A DNA stretch of 64,000 bases, from the NCBI GenBank assembly GCA_028583605.1, contig CM053333.1:30731302-30795301 (forward strand), given 5' to 3'. Below, in pieces: positions 44,720 through 55,150 of the stretch. The position numbers were made by a program, and so were the translations under genes. This DNA comes from Dastarcus helophoroides (Eukaryota > Arthropoda > Insecta > Coleoptera > Bothrideridae). The notes under the pieces were generated by a model, which was not told the origin of the DNA, ran no database searches, and saw nothing but the letters and a program-made list of their open reading frames with translations. Every line of letters starts with the position of its first letter. The stretch's first letter is position 1.

Positions 44720-45200
44720 AAACGAAAAGTTTCAAAAATGTTCAAAATGTTGAAAAAGAAAATTTCAGAAAATTTCAGTTAATAAAAAAGTGTAATTTTT
44801 AAAATAGTTCGAAGTTTTCAAAATAAAGTGTAATTTTTAAAAAAGTAAAAACTTTGACAAAGGTTGAAAATTTGAAATTCGAAGGTTTAAAAAAAGTTTA
44901 AATTTTCAAACTTTGGTGATATTATACAGTACTAAAGTTTGAATTTTTTGAAATTCAAAATTTTCAAAAAAGTTCTAAATTTTCAAAAAAAAAGTCTCAT
45001 TCTTTAAAAAATAGTCGACATTTTCAAAGGCAAAGTGGAAATCGTGAAAAAGGACCGACATTTTAAGAAAAATTTGAAAGGGGCGATGTTTTTATCTAAA
45101 CAAATAAAAAATTTGAGAACTGATTAGTATTTTGAAAAGTCTAAATCTAAATTTTGAAAAGAAAAGTAGAATTTAAAAATTTTTTTGTAAGTCGAATTCC
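44720..45200 (-). repeat. A-rich array, end
   Basis: Same A-rich words after foldback copy 3; fades out at 45.2 kb. Confidence 0.6.
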
Positions 45201-45204
45201 TCAA

Positions 45205-46828
45205 AATAGTAAAACTAATGAAGGCCAAAATTGTCATTGAAGTTGAAGTTTTCAAGAAAAAGCGAAACTTCCACATTTTCCTTATAGCATCATGGCAAGG
45301 ATTAAGAATTGGCATACAAAAACGATTTCAGTTGTTAGTAGCTGTTAAAGCTTATTTAATTGTTTCTTTTTATCTTGATAGTTTTTCGTTGTTTAAATAT
45401 ATTAGTTTATTTATTTGAGTATTGGTAATTATTGACTACAAGTAATTAAAAATTAGCAGGAAGAGGAAACGTATCAATGAAAATAAAATTATGTAATAAT
45501 ATATTACCTATCAAGTAAATTTTCTTACTAATAGTGACAGTGAAAGATGTAGAGCGTCCTAGAAATTATAAGCGGTAAAAGTAACCTGCATTTGCACATC
45601 TAAACAGACACAACTTGTGTAATTGGTGCATAGTTCTTCCAATTTTTAAATGCAAATGTAGATTTTTAATTATAAAAATATTATATAAAGTGTGCAACCA
45701 ACTCTTTATTTTATATAACTATTTCATTGGGTATTAACGACGATTGGGTAATTTTCTCATCAGAAAATGATACAGCTCCACATAACACTTATTTAAAATA
45801 CTTTTTCTAGATTTCCTACATAGAAATTTAAATAGATGGTCCCTTTTTTAATTACCTGTTGAAGTACTGTTTAATTTCTTTAAATTTCTTTTAGTTGTAA
45901 TAAGGTCCATTTTTTTAATTATCTGTTGAAGTACTGTTTAATTTCTTTAAATTTCTTTTAATTGTAATAAATAACCTTGTACCTTATTTCAAAGTAACCC
46001 TGTACAAATCTAAGTAACACAATGCAATAGGTAGTTATTATTCTCTGCCTATTAATTATTCGTAACTTATTAGGTACATTCAAAGCATGCAAATATAAAT
46101 GGTATGTTGTTTAAATTAATATTTTAATACGAAACAGTATTATGAAAGAAAACTGAAATTGGTATGCGACCTTCTTTTAATTTAATGAAAATAATAAAAC
46201 GTATTAATGATGTTAATCGCGTTAAGTATCATTGGTTTTTCCCCGCTTGAACAGACGTTTACGAAATTCTACGTCTTGGAACAAAATTGCATTATGTATA
46301 TATCCAGAAGATACAAAAACAATCAATACCTTACGTCATAATCAAAAGACCTCGAACAAGAAACAGGAATTTTGTGCAACCGCAAAGAAAATAAAAATGC
46401 ATCACCCCGTCTACTTGGAGAGATAAAAGCACTTAAAGCAAGATCGTATCAGATTAACAACATCGCTGTCTAGCTTTTCTAAATACCAGAGGTATTCTCT
46501 GTACTTTGAACGTCTCACGTGTAATCTATTAATCTCCAAAGAAGGTCAATTATTACCGATTGCTGTTTTCATAACCTACAAAAATCGAATGACAATGATC
46601 ATTAAAGAAACTATCAAGTAATGAAAGCCAACATTTCATACAATAACATCACCCGTTGATACGAAAATTGAGGCCAGAGTTTTTGCTTTTGACGGGCAAT
46701 TAAAAAGTTTCGAAGATTATTGTCAACGTACAAATTGCTCTAACTTGGTGAAAGGCGCGAGTTGTAATGAAAGTTTGCAATGTTAAAACGTGATAAATCT
46801 GTTTCCCTGGGATGTTTTAATTAGTATT
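45205..46828. other. Single-copy-like spacer with a 67-bp duplication
   Basis: AT-rich sequence without array words. At 45838-45971 a 67-bp unit is duplicated in tandem (CTGTTGAAGTACTGTTTAAT at 45856 and 45923). No gene recognised; a 64-codon frame near 46232 has no motif. Confidence 0.45.
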
Positions 46829-47065
46829 CTATTTGTAATGGATCTCTTGCAAGATGTCCAAAAAAGGTTTCGATGTATTAAAATTTGTGGGTTTTATGTT
46901 TGGAAATACAGGGTTGGGCAGATGCGTGGCATATTGAATTGCCACCGCGATAGCCAGGTCTAAGCCCTTTGGACTATTGTCCTTAAGCTCTGGAAGAACT
47001 GGAAGATCGAAATAAAATGACTTTTCAACTATGCTATTCAAAACTTCTGAAGAACCTTCGTGCAT
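46829..47065 (-). CDS. Hypothetical 78-codon ORF, possible terminal exon
   Basis: Composition is that of an ordinary protein (FYFDLPVLPELKDNSPKGL), unlike the low-complexity frames elsewhere, and GC content rises locally. On the minus strand an in-frame stop lies two codons before the ATG, and AG dinucleotides suitable as splice acceptors occur just upstream (TTCAGCAG, CCTAACAG). It could be a last exon read from one of these in another frame, or a fragment of an unrecognised element. I do not recognise the family. Confidence 0.3.
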   Translation of the reverse strand: MHEGSSEVLNSIVEKSFYFDLPVLPELKDNSPKGLDLAIAVAIQYATHLPNPVFPNIKPTNFNTSKPFLDILQEIHYK

Positions 47066-47157
47066 CGATTAGGATACTGTTAGGCTGCTGAAGGTCTCTA
47101 GTTTAAACATTTATTATAAATATTTTTTATTTCTCAAGAGTGCTCAACTTGTTGCGT

Positions 47158-47820
47158 GTTTTTTTTTAAGTTTAATTCACTCGCAAAGGGTAACCCCATT
47201 ATGCTTTCAATGCACTGTGAGTAGGATGCGGAAACAAGGATAGATGGCGATGAACCGCCTTCTTAAAAAGAATAGGTTGTAATTTTTGGACAAAATTCCT
47301 TTCGGTAACAAGTTCCATAAACTTGGAAGTTCTATAGAAAAAAGAGTCTCCGTAGACAGAAGTCCTCACTGTGTCAAGCTGGACCGCACAGGAATTTGCT
47401 GCCTCGGATTGTCTAGTACGCCTCAAGAATCTTTGTCTAGTACACCTCAAGAATCTTGCTCTTGGGGGAGTCAATCCTATTAGTTCCTGCGAGCATCTTC
47501 CATGATAGTACTTGAAAAGAGACAAGTCACCAACCATACGCCTGTGTTCTAGTGTTTCGAGAGAATCGTTCAGACTCTCGTCATCAATTAGGCGAATCGC
47601 TCTTTGAATTGAATTCAAGAGAGCTAAAGTGTGTTTTGGGGCTGAACTCCAAACATGAGAATAGTATTGGCTAGTGTTGGCCTAACTTGGGCCATGATGA
47701 AATGTGAAGTACTTTTTAGCTCTAAAAAGAAAGCCTAGCTTCTAAGAGGCAGATTTCGCAATGGCGCGCACAAGATCGTCCCAAGAGAAGTTAGTGCTCG
47801 GATTCACTCCTAGGATAGAT
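47158..47820 (-). pseudogene. Jockey/CR1-like non-LTR retrotransposon, copy 2 (3' end)
   Basis: Matches copy 1 from its A-run end (T-run 47160-47167) through the RT thumb: RAIRLIDDESLNDSLETLEH, SLFKYYHGRCSQELIGL, then a C-terminal FYRTSKFMELV...LFPHPTHSALKA. A short internal duplication of TCTAGTACRCCTCAAGAATC is seen at about 47410-47455. The copy is cut at 47820, where the next element begins. Confidence 0.82.
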
Positions 47821-48725
47821 TAAATGGAAAAAGATTTTCACACAAACCAAAAGTTGTTCTACAAAATCCTTAAAAAAAGCAAGAGTAGGAGATAAACCAG
47901 CTGAAACAAAAAAAATCAAAGATAAAGAAGGGAATGTGCTAAATAAAGGGGACCGAATAATGAGTAGATGGAAACAGTACTTCGAAGAACTATTACGCAC
48001 GAACAACAGCAATGAAGTGGAGAATAGAAGAGAAGAACATGACTCTACAAGAGGTACAAGCGCAGAAGAAATACAGTTGGAGGATGTCATAGAGGCCATA
48101 AAAACTATCAAAAAACGAAAAGCGGTAGGGCACGACCAAATCACTGGCGAAATGCTGAAGAATTTGGGCCCTAAAGGGATTCAACTATTAACAGAGATCT
48201 ATAACCAAGCATGAAAGGAAAGCAAAGTACCAATGGACTGCATAGTACCAATATTCAAGAAAGGAAATAGGAGAGGAATAACTTTACTAAGCATACCATC
48301 CAAAGTATATAAACGAATTCTCGAAAAAAAAACTGATAAATCACAAGAGCAGTCGCAGAGTGGCTTCAGGAAAGGACGAAGCCTAAACGACTATATTTTT
48401 ACGCTGAAACAAATAACCGAAAAATCCCTAGAAAAAATATCGAAACGTTCCAAGCCTTTATAGACCTTGAAAAAGCCTTCGATCGAATTCCAAGAGCAAG
48501 TGTAAGAACACTGGAAAGAAGAAATGTTCAGAGCAACCTGATAGAGGCGATAATGAGCTTACGCAAGGTAACAGGAATTATATAAGAACAAACAACAGAC
48601 AATCCGAATATTTCCCAGTTATAATAGTGGATTAAGACAAGGAGGAGTACTAGGCCGAATGCTGTTTAATTTGGTTCTAGATGAAACGATTAAGGACACA
48701 AGAGGGAAAACAACAAAAATGTATA
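47821..48725 (+). pseudogene. RT of the split non-LTR element, first part
   Basis: Frames 47858-48210 and 48219-48463 encode linker and RT fingers; TGA at 48211 interrupts where Trp is expected (NQA*KES), and the NYR of the usual NYRGITLLS is deleted. Frames shift again after 48463 (TFIDLEKAFDRIP-like sequence near 48460-48490 is still legible). Ends at the TA used by the mariner. Confidence 0.78.
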
Positions 48726-50018
48726 CAAGGATTGCCTTTTATATTTCGGGATTAGAGAACAAAAACAAATATTAATCATCGAAAATCACTTCATTGTTTT
48801 TCAAAATATTCCCCATGAAGATCTATACACTTTTGCATGCGTTTGAACCAATTGTCGAAGCACTTTTGCCATTCTGATTGAGGTATCTCCAAAACATGCA
48901 TTCTGAATGCAGCAACCGCTTCTCCAGGTGTGGAAAAACGTTGACCTCTTAGTTTGTTTTTTACGTACGGGAATAAAAAGAAGTCATTCGGTGCCAAGTC
49001 AGGACTATACGGCGGATGACTCATCAAATCGATGTTTTGGGTGCTCAAAAATGCAGTTGTTTGAGCTGATGTGTGAGAGTTCGCATTGTCGTGGTGAAGA
49101 GTGATCCGTCTTCGGCGGTTGGTTTTCCTGATTTCTTGGAAGACAACTGGCAAACAAATGGTTGTGTACCACTCAGAATTGACTATTCTGCGTTGTTCTA
49201 GTGGTACGGTTGCGACATGTCCAGTTTTTCCCAAAAAACAGGCGACCATTTGCTTGGAAGTGCTTCGTGCGCGAACAACTTTTGTTGGATTTGGCTCATC
49301 TTAAAAAACCCATACAGTCGACTGCTGTTTACTTTCGGGCGTAAATCCACGATTCATCACCTGTCACGATGTCATAGACATGTTTCGAAGCACCGCGTTC
49401 TTATTTTTTGAGCATTTCTTTCGATCAATCGACACGAGTCTTTTTTTGAGCGATTGACAAATTGTGTGGGATCCAACGCGAACAAATTTTGTTGACAGTC
49501 AAATGCTTATGCAATATTGAATGTATGCTGGTCCCACTAATGCCTAAGGTTGTCTCAATCTCACGATATGTCACATGACGATCTTCCAATATCAGTTCGC
49601 GCACAGCATCAATGGTTTTCGGAACAACAACTGATTTTGGACGACCTTCACGAAATTCGTCTTGGAGTGAACTACGACCATGATTGAATTCACCATACCA
49701 TCGATAAACACTGGTCCTTGATGGAGCTTCATCGCCAAAAATTGAATTAAGTTCATCCATGTACTGTTGCTGAGTTAATCCACGTCGAAAGTTGTAAAAG
49801 ATAATCGCACGAAAATGTTCACGATTTAATTCCATTTTTGGACAGAGATGAATCTTTTAAGTTACTGTAAACAACGCTGTAAACAACAATAGCGCTTGTC
49901 TGTCAAAACGTTCTGAGTACGTATAACCTCAAAAATGTCCAACTTTACGATATAGCTGTCAGTTGCCAGATTGCAACACTAGGGTTGCCAAATCCCGAAA
50001 CATAAAAGGCAACCCTCG
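48726..50018 (-). mobile_element. mariner element 1 (DD34D), inserted in a retrotransposon
   Basis: Terminal inverted repeats of 28 bp (CAAGGATTGCCTTTTATATT on the left; CGAGGGTTGCCTTTTATGTT as the complement of the right end; about 25 of 28 match) lie directly inside TA at 48724-48725 and 50019-50020. Length 1293 bp is normal for mariner. Removing it restores the host RT frame (KMY|IGHRHLN), which proves the boundaries. Confidence 0.92.
48791..49835 (-). pseudogene. mariner transposase 1 (frameshifted)
   Basis: The N-terminal frame (49835-49425, 136 codons) contains the paired helix-turn-helix DNA-binding region ending in WIPHNLS. The C-terminal frame (49249-48791) has HHDNANSHTSA and YSPDLAPNDFFLF, in which two catalytic Asp are separated by 34 residues, the mariner DD34D signature. 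The first Asp (TGDES, near 49357) lies in the intervening 175 bp, which is out of frame with both. At least two frameshifts, so inactive. It would act by cut-and-paste at TA. Confidence 0.9.
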
Positions 50019-50526
50019 TATTGGACACAGACATCTGAACCTAGTATATTTGAACCAGTGTGCGTTTGCAGACGATTTGGTCATACTCACCAAAAACGAA
50101 AGAGATCTTTAGAATAACTTTGAGGCCTGGAACATATCACTGAAGTCAAATAATATGAAAATTAACGAAGACAAAACAAAAATAATGGTAACAGGAAAAG
50201 GTAGCTCATAAGCAAGGATCACATTGAATGGGAAGAAAGTGGAAGAAGTCGATACGTTCACATACTTAGGAGTAAATATAAATAATAAAAGATACCACGA
50301 GGCGGAAATAAACGCAAGACTAGAAAATACAGTAGAGGTATATCATAGGTTAAGGAAATCATTCTTAGAGAAAAAAGAGATCTCTTAAAAAACTAAGATG
50401 ACCGTATATAAAACAATATTTGTACCAATTATCTTTGCATGCGAAACATGGGTACTAACAGCAGACATGAAGAGCAACTGCAGGCCATGGAAATGAAGTA
50501 TCTTCGAAAAGTAGCTGGCGTTACTA
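50019..50526 (+). pseudogene. RT of the split non-LTR element, second part
   Basis: Starts with the frame restored across the mariner, then CAFADDLVILTKNE (active-site FADD), MKINEDKTKIMV, FTYLGVNINNK and FACETWVLTADMK. Stops at 50210 and 50385 region break the frame. Ends at VAGV where the I-clade fragment inserted. Confidence 0.82.
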
Positions 50527-51664
50527 TTATTATTATTATTACTACTATGGGGTCGGTCATCCCTGCAGCACTGAAGCTATCGATTATTGTGCCCCCCACG
50601 ATTACTTCATAATAGGCCCGTTCTTTTGAAAAATTCCAAAATCTCCTTTATGGGTGTCGCCACTATTGTCTTTGATTCAGTCAGAGCATTCCCAAAACTG
50701 GAATGTCTGTCCCTTGCCAGAGCCGGACATTCGCATAATATGTATAAAGGAGTCTCTTATTCCTCTCTACACATTCTACAAGTAGAATTTTCTTTTACGC
50801 CAATCATTGTAAGATGTTTCATTAGGGCACAGTGTCCCATATCCAACTGTCCACCTGAGCTGATTTTTGCTTAACTGTAATAGTTCTCTAGCTGTCTTTT
50901 CTGATGGTCCGTCAATGAACTTCCGCGATTGCCTCAGACCATTGGCACCCCTCCAATGCGTGCTGTGTTCTTTACTTAGGAGTTTATTACCTCCTTTGCC
51001 GCTTTATAGGCAACCGGACAAGTAGGCTCCGGCCCTAGTAGAGGAAACTCGGCTCCCCTTTTGGCTATAAGGTCTGCTCTTTCATTTCCTTCAATTCCCC
51101 GATGGGCTCAACCCATCGGAGTATAACTGTATTGTGCTGTGCCAAGTTTTTTAGCTTATTAACACAATCTTTGACCGTACTAGAGCTTATTTCATAAGCT
51201 CTCAGCGCTTTTAATGTTGCTTGGCTGTCGCTGTAGATCACGATTTTCTTATTTTTATAAGACCTCTTGATTATTGCTTCAGCACAGGCTGTAATTGCAG
51301 TAACTTTTGCCTGAAATGCGGCTGCCAAAGATCCCAGGTTTATGTAAAATTCATTCCCTGGTTCTTTGCTGGTTATTCCCGCACCAGTACTTATCTTTGT
51401 TTTGGATCCATCTTTGAACCAGATTGATCCATTCGCTCTTTTTGGTTGTACTAACTGAACTCCCCTTTCTGGTATTACTACCCGGTAGGGTCTGTGACGG
51501 TTGGGGATGCTCTTGGTTCTGTCCGATGGCATACTTAACGTATGGTTCGCACAGATCCGCTTGAGTATTTCTGTATGGGATGTTGATCTAGGTGATTCCA
51601 TTCCATACCCGTTTGTTTTTAGCCTGTAGGTTGCTGACAGGGCCTCCGCCTCCACCACCAGATG
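50527..51664 (-). mobile_element. I-clade retrotransposon fragment inserted in the split element
   Basis: Minus orientation, with a (TAA)n tail at its 3' end (plus-strand ATT run from 50527) and the same 3' terminus as the 9.05 kb fragment. Flanked by an 11-bp target duplication TGGCGTTACTA at 50516-50526 and 51665-51675; removing it rejoins the host frame (VAGVT|RL). 5'-truncated. Confidence 0.92.
51065..51640 (-). pseudogene. I-clade ORF2 C-terminus with RNase H domain (broken)
   Basis: Minus frame encodes WFKDGSKTKISTGAGI (first RNase H Asp), LAAAFQAKVTAITACAEA, and VIYSDSQATLKALRAY (third acidic residue); then a frame break at WVEPIGELKEMKEQTL, where the family has a His and a final Asp (HRGIEGNERADL is legible in the other frames around 51060-51100). 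FQAKV has Lys where the catalytic Glu normally sits, so the domain is dead even apart from the frameshift. Downstream, 50880-50620, the Cys/His tail (THLHILCECPALA-type) is frame-shifted. Confidence 0.82.
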
Positions 51665-51996
51665 TGGCGTTACTAGACTGCACAAAAGAAGAAACACAAA
51701 AACATGGAAATAGGAAAGCGCCTCGACGTCGAACCTTTGCTAAAAATAAGAGGACCGCCAGTTTAAGAGGTTCGGACATCTAACCATCTAACGAAAGACC
51801 GGTCAATCTAACTAACATGGAAAGCGAGAAGACATGAAAAAGGGGTAAAGGAAGACCTAAAAAAACGTGGAACGACTGTCTGGAAGAAATACTAAAAAAA
51901 AAGAGGCACATACTTACCTCAAGGAAGAAAAATGGCAAAAGACAAGAAGTACAAATGCACACCTTACACCTTCGGGTAGCCCGGGGTTAGATTATA
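51665..51996 (+). pseudogene. Non-LTR element, third part and 3' end
   Basis: Encodes the last part of the RT protein: RLHKRRNT, EDRQFKRFGHL, GRPKKTWNDCLEEILKK-type sequence in shifting frames, ending near CCTTCGGGTAGCCCGGGGTT. Immediately followed by mariner 2. Confidence 0.75.
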
Positions 51997-51998
51997 TA

Positions 51999-53298
51999 TT
52001 GGTTGGGTAAAAAGAAATCCATTATTTTTTTGACAGATGGTTTTACTAACCTATATCTCGTTATGTATGTGTCGCATTGAGACAAACTTATACTCGTTGG
52101 AAAGCGAAATTCATGTACTAGCAAAACAAGTTTTGTCATTGTTGTGACCAAACAATTCAGTTGTCAATTAAAGTGTCAAATATGGAAGTGAACTAAGAAA
52201 AAATTCAATATGTTTTACAATTTTGCTTTGATAAAGGGGAAAATGCAAGTCAAGCGGCTGCAAGTGTAAATGAGGTTTATGGTCCCAATACTGTAACAGC
52301 CAATTACGCGCAATTTTGGTTTCGTCGATTCCGTTCCGGTAATGTTGGTTTCGTCGATTCCGTTCCGGTAATTTTGATGCAGAAGATGCACTACGCACTG
52401 GGAGGCCTATAGTCGAGAATGTCGATAAAATCATGGAAATGATCAAACTAGACCGGCATGAGAGCTGTCGTAGCATTGCTCTGGAGCTGAGGATCAACCA
52501 CAAAACAGTTTTGAACCATCTGCATAAGGCTGGATTCAAAAAGAAGCTTGATGTTTGGGTGCCGCACGAGCTGACGGAAAAAAATTTGATGGACCGTGTT
52601 TCCATCTGCGATTCCTTGGCCAAACGGAACGAAATCGAGCCATTTTTGAAAAGACTGGTGACTGGGGATGAGAAATGGGTCACATACGATAATGTCAGGC
52701 GAAAACGTTCATGGTCGAAGAACGGTGAAGCCGCCCAAACGGTGGCCACACAAGGATTGACGTCCCGGAAAGTTTTGCTGTGTGTTTGGTGGGATTGGAA
52801 AGGTATCCTCTACCATGAGCTACTGCCTAATGGTCAGACGCTTAATTCGGATCTCTATTGCCAGCAATTAGACCGATTGAAAGCAGCAATCGATAAAAAG
52901 AGACCAGAATTGTCCAATAGGAGAGGTGTCGTATTCCACCAGGACAACGCCAGGCCGCTAACGTCTATGATGACCCGCCAGAAACTCCGGGACCTTGGTT
53001 GGGAGGTTCTTATGCATCCACCTTATAGTCCGGATCTGGCACCAAGCGATTACCATCTGTTTCTGTCAATGTCAAATGCTCTTCGTGATGTGAAGTTGTC
53101 CTCAAGAGAGGCGTGTGAAGACTGGCTAACGCAGTTTTTTGCCAATAGGGACAAGATGTTCTGGGAACGGGACCTTCTAAATGGCAACGAGTAGCGGAAA
53201 AAATGGGCGCATATTTGAGCCAAAACGAATAATTGTAACTATGTTAAATAAATCTATAAAATGAAAGTAAAAATCATGGATTTCTTTTTCCCCAACCT
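51999..53298 (+). mobile_element. mariner element 2 (DD34D)
   Basis: Inverted ends TTGGTTGGGTAAAAAGAAAT on the left and the complement of AGGTTGGGGAAAAAGAAATC on the right, with TA at 51997-51998 and 53299-53300. Length about 1300 bp. Transposase inside, plus strand. The left end directly abuts the 3' end of the split retrotransposon. Confidence 0.88.
52182..53232 (+). pseudogene. mariner transposase 2, nearly complete
   Basis: The true start is likely ATG 52182, but TAA at 52194 closes it after four codons and a 29-bp tandem duplication (GGTTTCGTCGATTCCGTTCC at 52318 and 52347) shifts the frame. The long open frame (52433-53194, 253 codons) holds the second helix-turn-helix, VTGDEKW (Asp79), FHQDNARP (Asp171) and YSPDLAPSD (Asp206), with 34 residues between the last two. 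ARPLTS replaces the usual ARPHTS. Near 53178 a one-base loss gives the premature stop at 53192; the other frame continues WQRVAEKMGAYLSQNE to TAA 53230. The style is that of cecropia-type mariners. Inactive. Confidence 0.9.
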
Positions 53299-53479
53299 TA
53301 CACAAAGTCCAAATAATATCCTGAAAATGTGCAATGCGATATATCGATTTTATGTATTTTACTTTGTTTAGTAAACTAAATATATGTTGTCCTTTGTACT
53401 TGCAGTTAAGTTTTGGCTACTTAGTTTTACAATTTTCGTCATCTGGGAACACTGGTCGTGGTAAATAGGTTAATTGAAC

Positions 53480-53930
53480 GTTTTTTTCCTTTTGTGGGGG
53501 TCGTTATAGGCCCTATCACCTAGATTTCAAATCCCTTGTAACTTCCACAAGTTTGTTCGAATCTCAGTCAGCATTATATATCCCAGACTTTAAAGCCAGG
53601 CTCAACATCTGACCTACACTCATTCCTTCGAGATCTTCTGGTCTTAATGTTTCTTTGCAAGTCAGATTATATCTGTATCTGGCAAGGTTTGGACAAGCAC
53701 ACACAATGTGTAAACTTGTTTCCTTTTCAGTTCCACACAGTCGACATCGGTCGCTTTCTGCTAGGTTGAGTTTAACCAGGTGTCATTTAAAGTTCCCGTG
53801 GCCAATGAGCAGACCTAGTGCTTTGCTTGGTCTGATTTTATTCATTGCAATAAGTGCTTCAGCCCTTGATTGCAAGGTCCATCAGCAGTCTTGCTTGCCT
53901 GCAGATGGTTATCTTCCTCCACCGGTTCAA
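53480..53930 (-). pseudogene. I/R1-type retrotransposon C-terminal remnant
   Basis: Minus strand around 53755-53580 encodes CRLCGTEKETSLHIVCACP followed by NLARYRYNLTCKETL and GMSVGQMLSLALKSG, the Cys/His tail and last residues of an ORF2 like those of the I clade but of a different family from the 9.05 and 50.5 kb fragments. Upstream (to about 53930) further coding sequence is degenerate. Confidence 0.7.
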
Positions 53931-54149
53931 ATGAGCCTGGTCGAGGTGTGTTAATATGATGAATTTAATGCCTAATTAAAGTTTTAATTTTTATCTATGC
54001 CTTTGTGCAATGTAATTCATTCCATATTAAAATTTAGGTGTTATGAGGTCAGAAAAAAAAGTATATGTACGGTTATTAAAAAGATACAATGCAACTTGAC
54101 AATATATAGAGTGATGTGCAAAAGTAACGCATAAATGTATCATTTACGT

Positions 54150-54360
54150 CAGTGTTTCCCAACCAGTGGGTCGCGACCCTGTACTGGGCCACGAAAATAA
54201 AATACCAAATCGTAGAATTGTTTCCATACTCACAAATAGTTAAAAAATCTTTTAGTGGATCGCGAAGGAAATATATAAAAAAACAACCAGTCCAGAGCAA
54301 AAAAAAAGCTGATCTACGACCTGAAACAGGTCGATTTCTACTACTAATATGACATTTTTT
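54150..54360. mobile_element. hAT-type element end (truncated)
   Basis: CAGTGTTTCCCAACCAGTGG at 54150, followed by the perfect palindrome GGGTCGCGACCC (54168-54179) and CTGGGCCACGAAA, is a typical hAT terminal repeat. The matching right end (GGTTGGGAAACACTG) is not present downstream, so only one end remains. CT-rich microsatellite at 54365-54385. Confidence 0.6.
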
Positions 54361-54389
54361 TGAGCCCCCCCTCTCTCTCTCTTTTTAAT

Positions 54390-55150
54390 TCATTTTGTGT
54401 CACAGCTATTCAATTTAAATATAACCTCATAAATCCTAAATAGAGAAAAATGTTTTTTTTTTTTTACTTTTAAAACAAATCGTTTTTACTTTTTTCTTCT
54501 TGTTCAAAAAAAGTCAGATATTTGGTACATAAACATGGTTTAGGATTCATCTGATTGTATAAATTATAAGCTCATTTTAAAAATTTTCAAATTTTATTTC
54601 CTTGAGAAATATTGATAAATTTTAGAAAACCTTGTATGGCTGGATAGAAGATCAGAAACCTTTTCAAATGAACTATCACACGCAGCCTCGTTCAATTTAA
54701 AAATTTCAAAAGGGGTAACTGTCACTCCGAGGAGGTGAGAGGGAGAAAATTATGCTTAAAAAGTACCATTTTAGAATGAAAAATCGATCTGTTTCAGGAT
54801 TTTACTCCTAAATTTTAAATTACCTAAATAATGAACTTATGCGTTATTTTTGAACCTTACTGTAGATATAATAAAACAAAGAAGGTTTCTATTGTACATA
54901 TAAATGGCATAAAAATAGCAGTTTAATCTTTGTAAAGTATTTTTAACTTTAATAATTACAATCTAATACAATGGTATTTATTTAAAACAATTTACTTTAA
55001 AACCATACATACAAACCTAGTTACACAGTAAGTAAATATTATAACTAAAAAAATACCATTATCAGGGGTCTCCAAACTTCTCGATGTAACATTGATAATG
55101 CATTATTGTTAAAAACCGTCACATCACAGAGTATCTAATAAAATTAAGTT
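54390..55150. other. AT-rich spacer
   Basis: No gene recognised. CAGGGGTCTCCAAACTTC at 55064 resembles another class of hAT end but has no partner. Confidence 0.4.

Larger units (their letters stand above)
47821..51996 (+). mobile_element. Non-LTR retrotransposon split by two later insertions
   Basis: Plus-strand segments 47821-48725, 50019-50526 and 51665-51996 join into one RT-bearing element once a mariner (48726-50018) and an I-clade fragment (50527-51664) are subtracted. Order: linker (KGDRIMSRWKQYFEELL), RT (KRKAVGHDQITGEMLKNLG, IVPIFKKGN, GITLLSIPSKVYKRIL, SGFRKGRSLND), catalytic AFADDLVIL (50062-50088), YLGVNI thumb, and the C-terminal GRPKKTWNDCLEE. It is 5'-truncated; the endonuclease is missing. 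Style resembles the RTE-like endonuclease/RT elements of insects, but clade is not certain. Confidence 0.82.

Noticed and set aside
37590..44802. Open frames up to 139 codons in the A-rich arrays, including a frame through foldback copy 3
   Set aside because: Low-complexity Lys/Asn/Phe proteins generated by the array; the identical pair at 39148 and 40145 is due to repeat units, not gene duplication.
14160..45200. The repeat arrays as a CRISPR array
   Set aside because: Repeats are degenerate, without constant spacers or spacing, and the genome is eukaryotic with no cas-like genes.
52168..52749. 193-codon minus ORF
   Set aside because: Antisense shadow of the mariner 2 transposase.
55064..55081. 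CAGGGGTCTCCAAACTTC as a second hAT element
   Set aside because: Only a single possible end; no matching right end or 8-bp duplication found.
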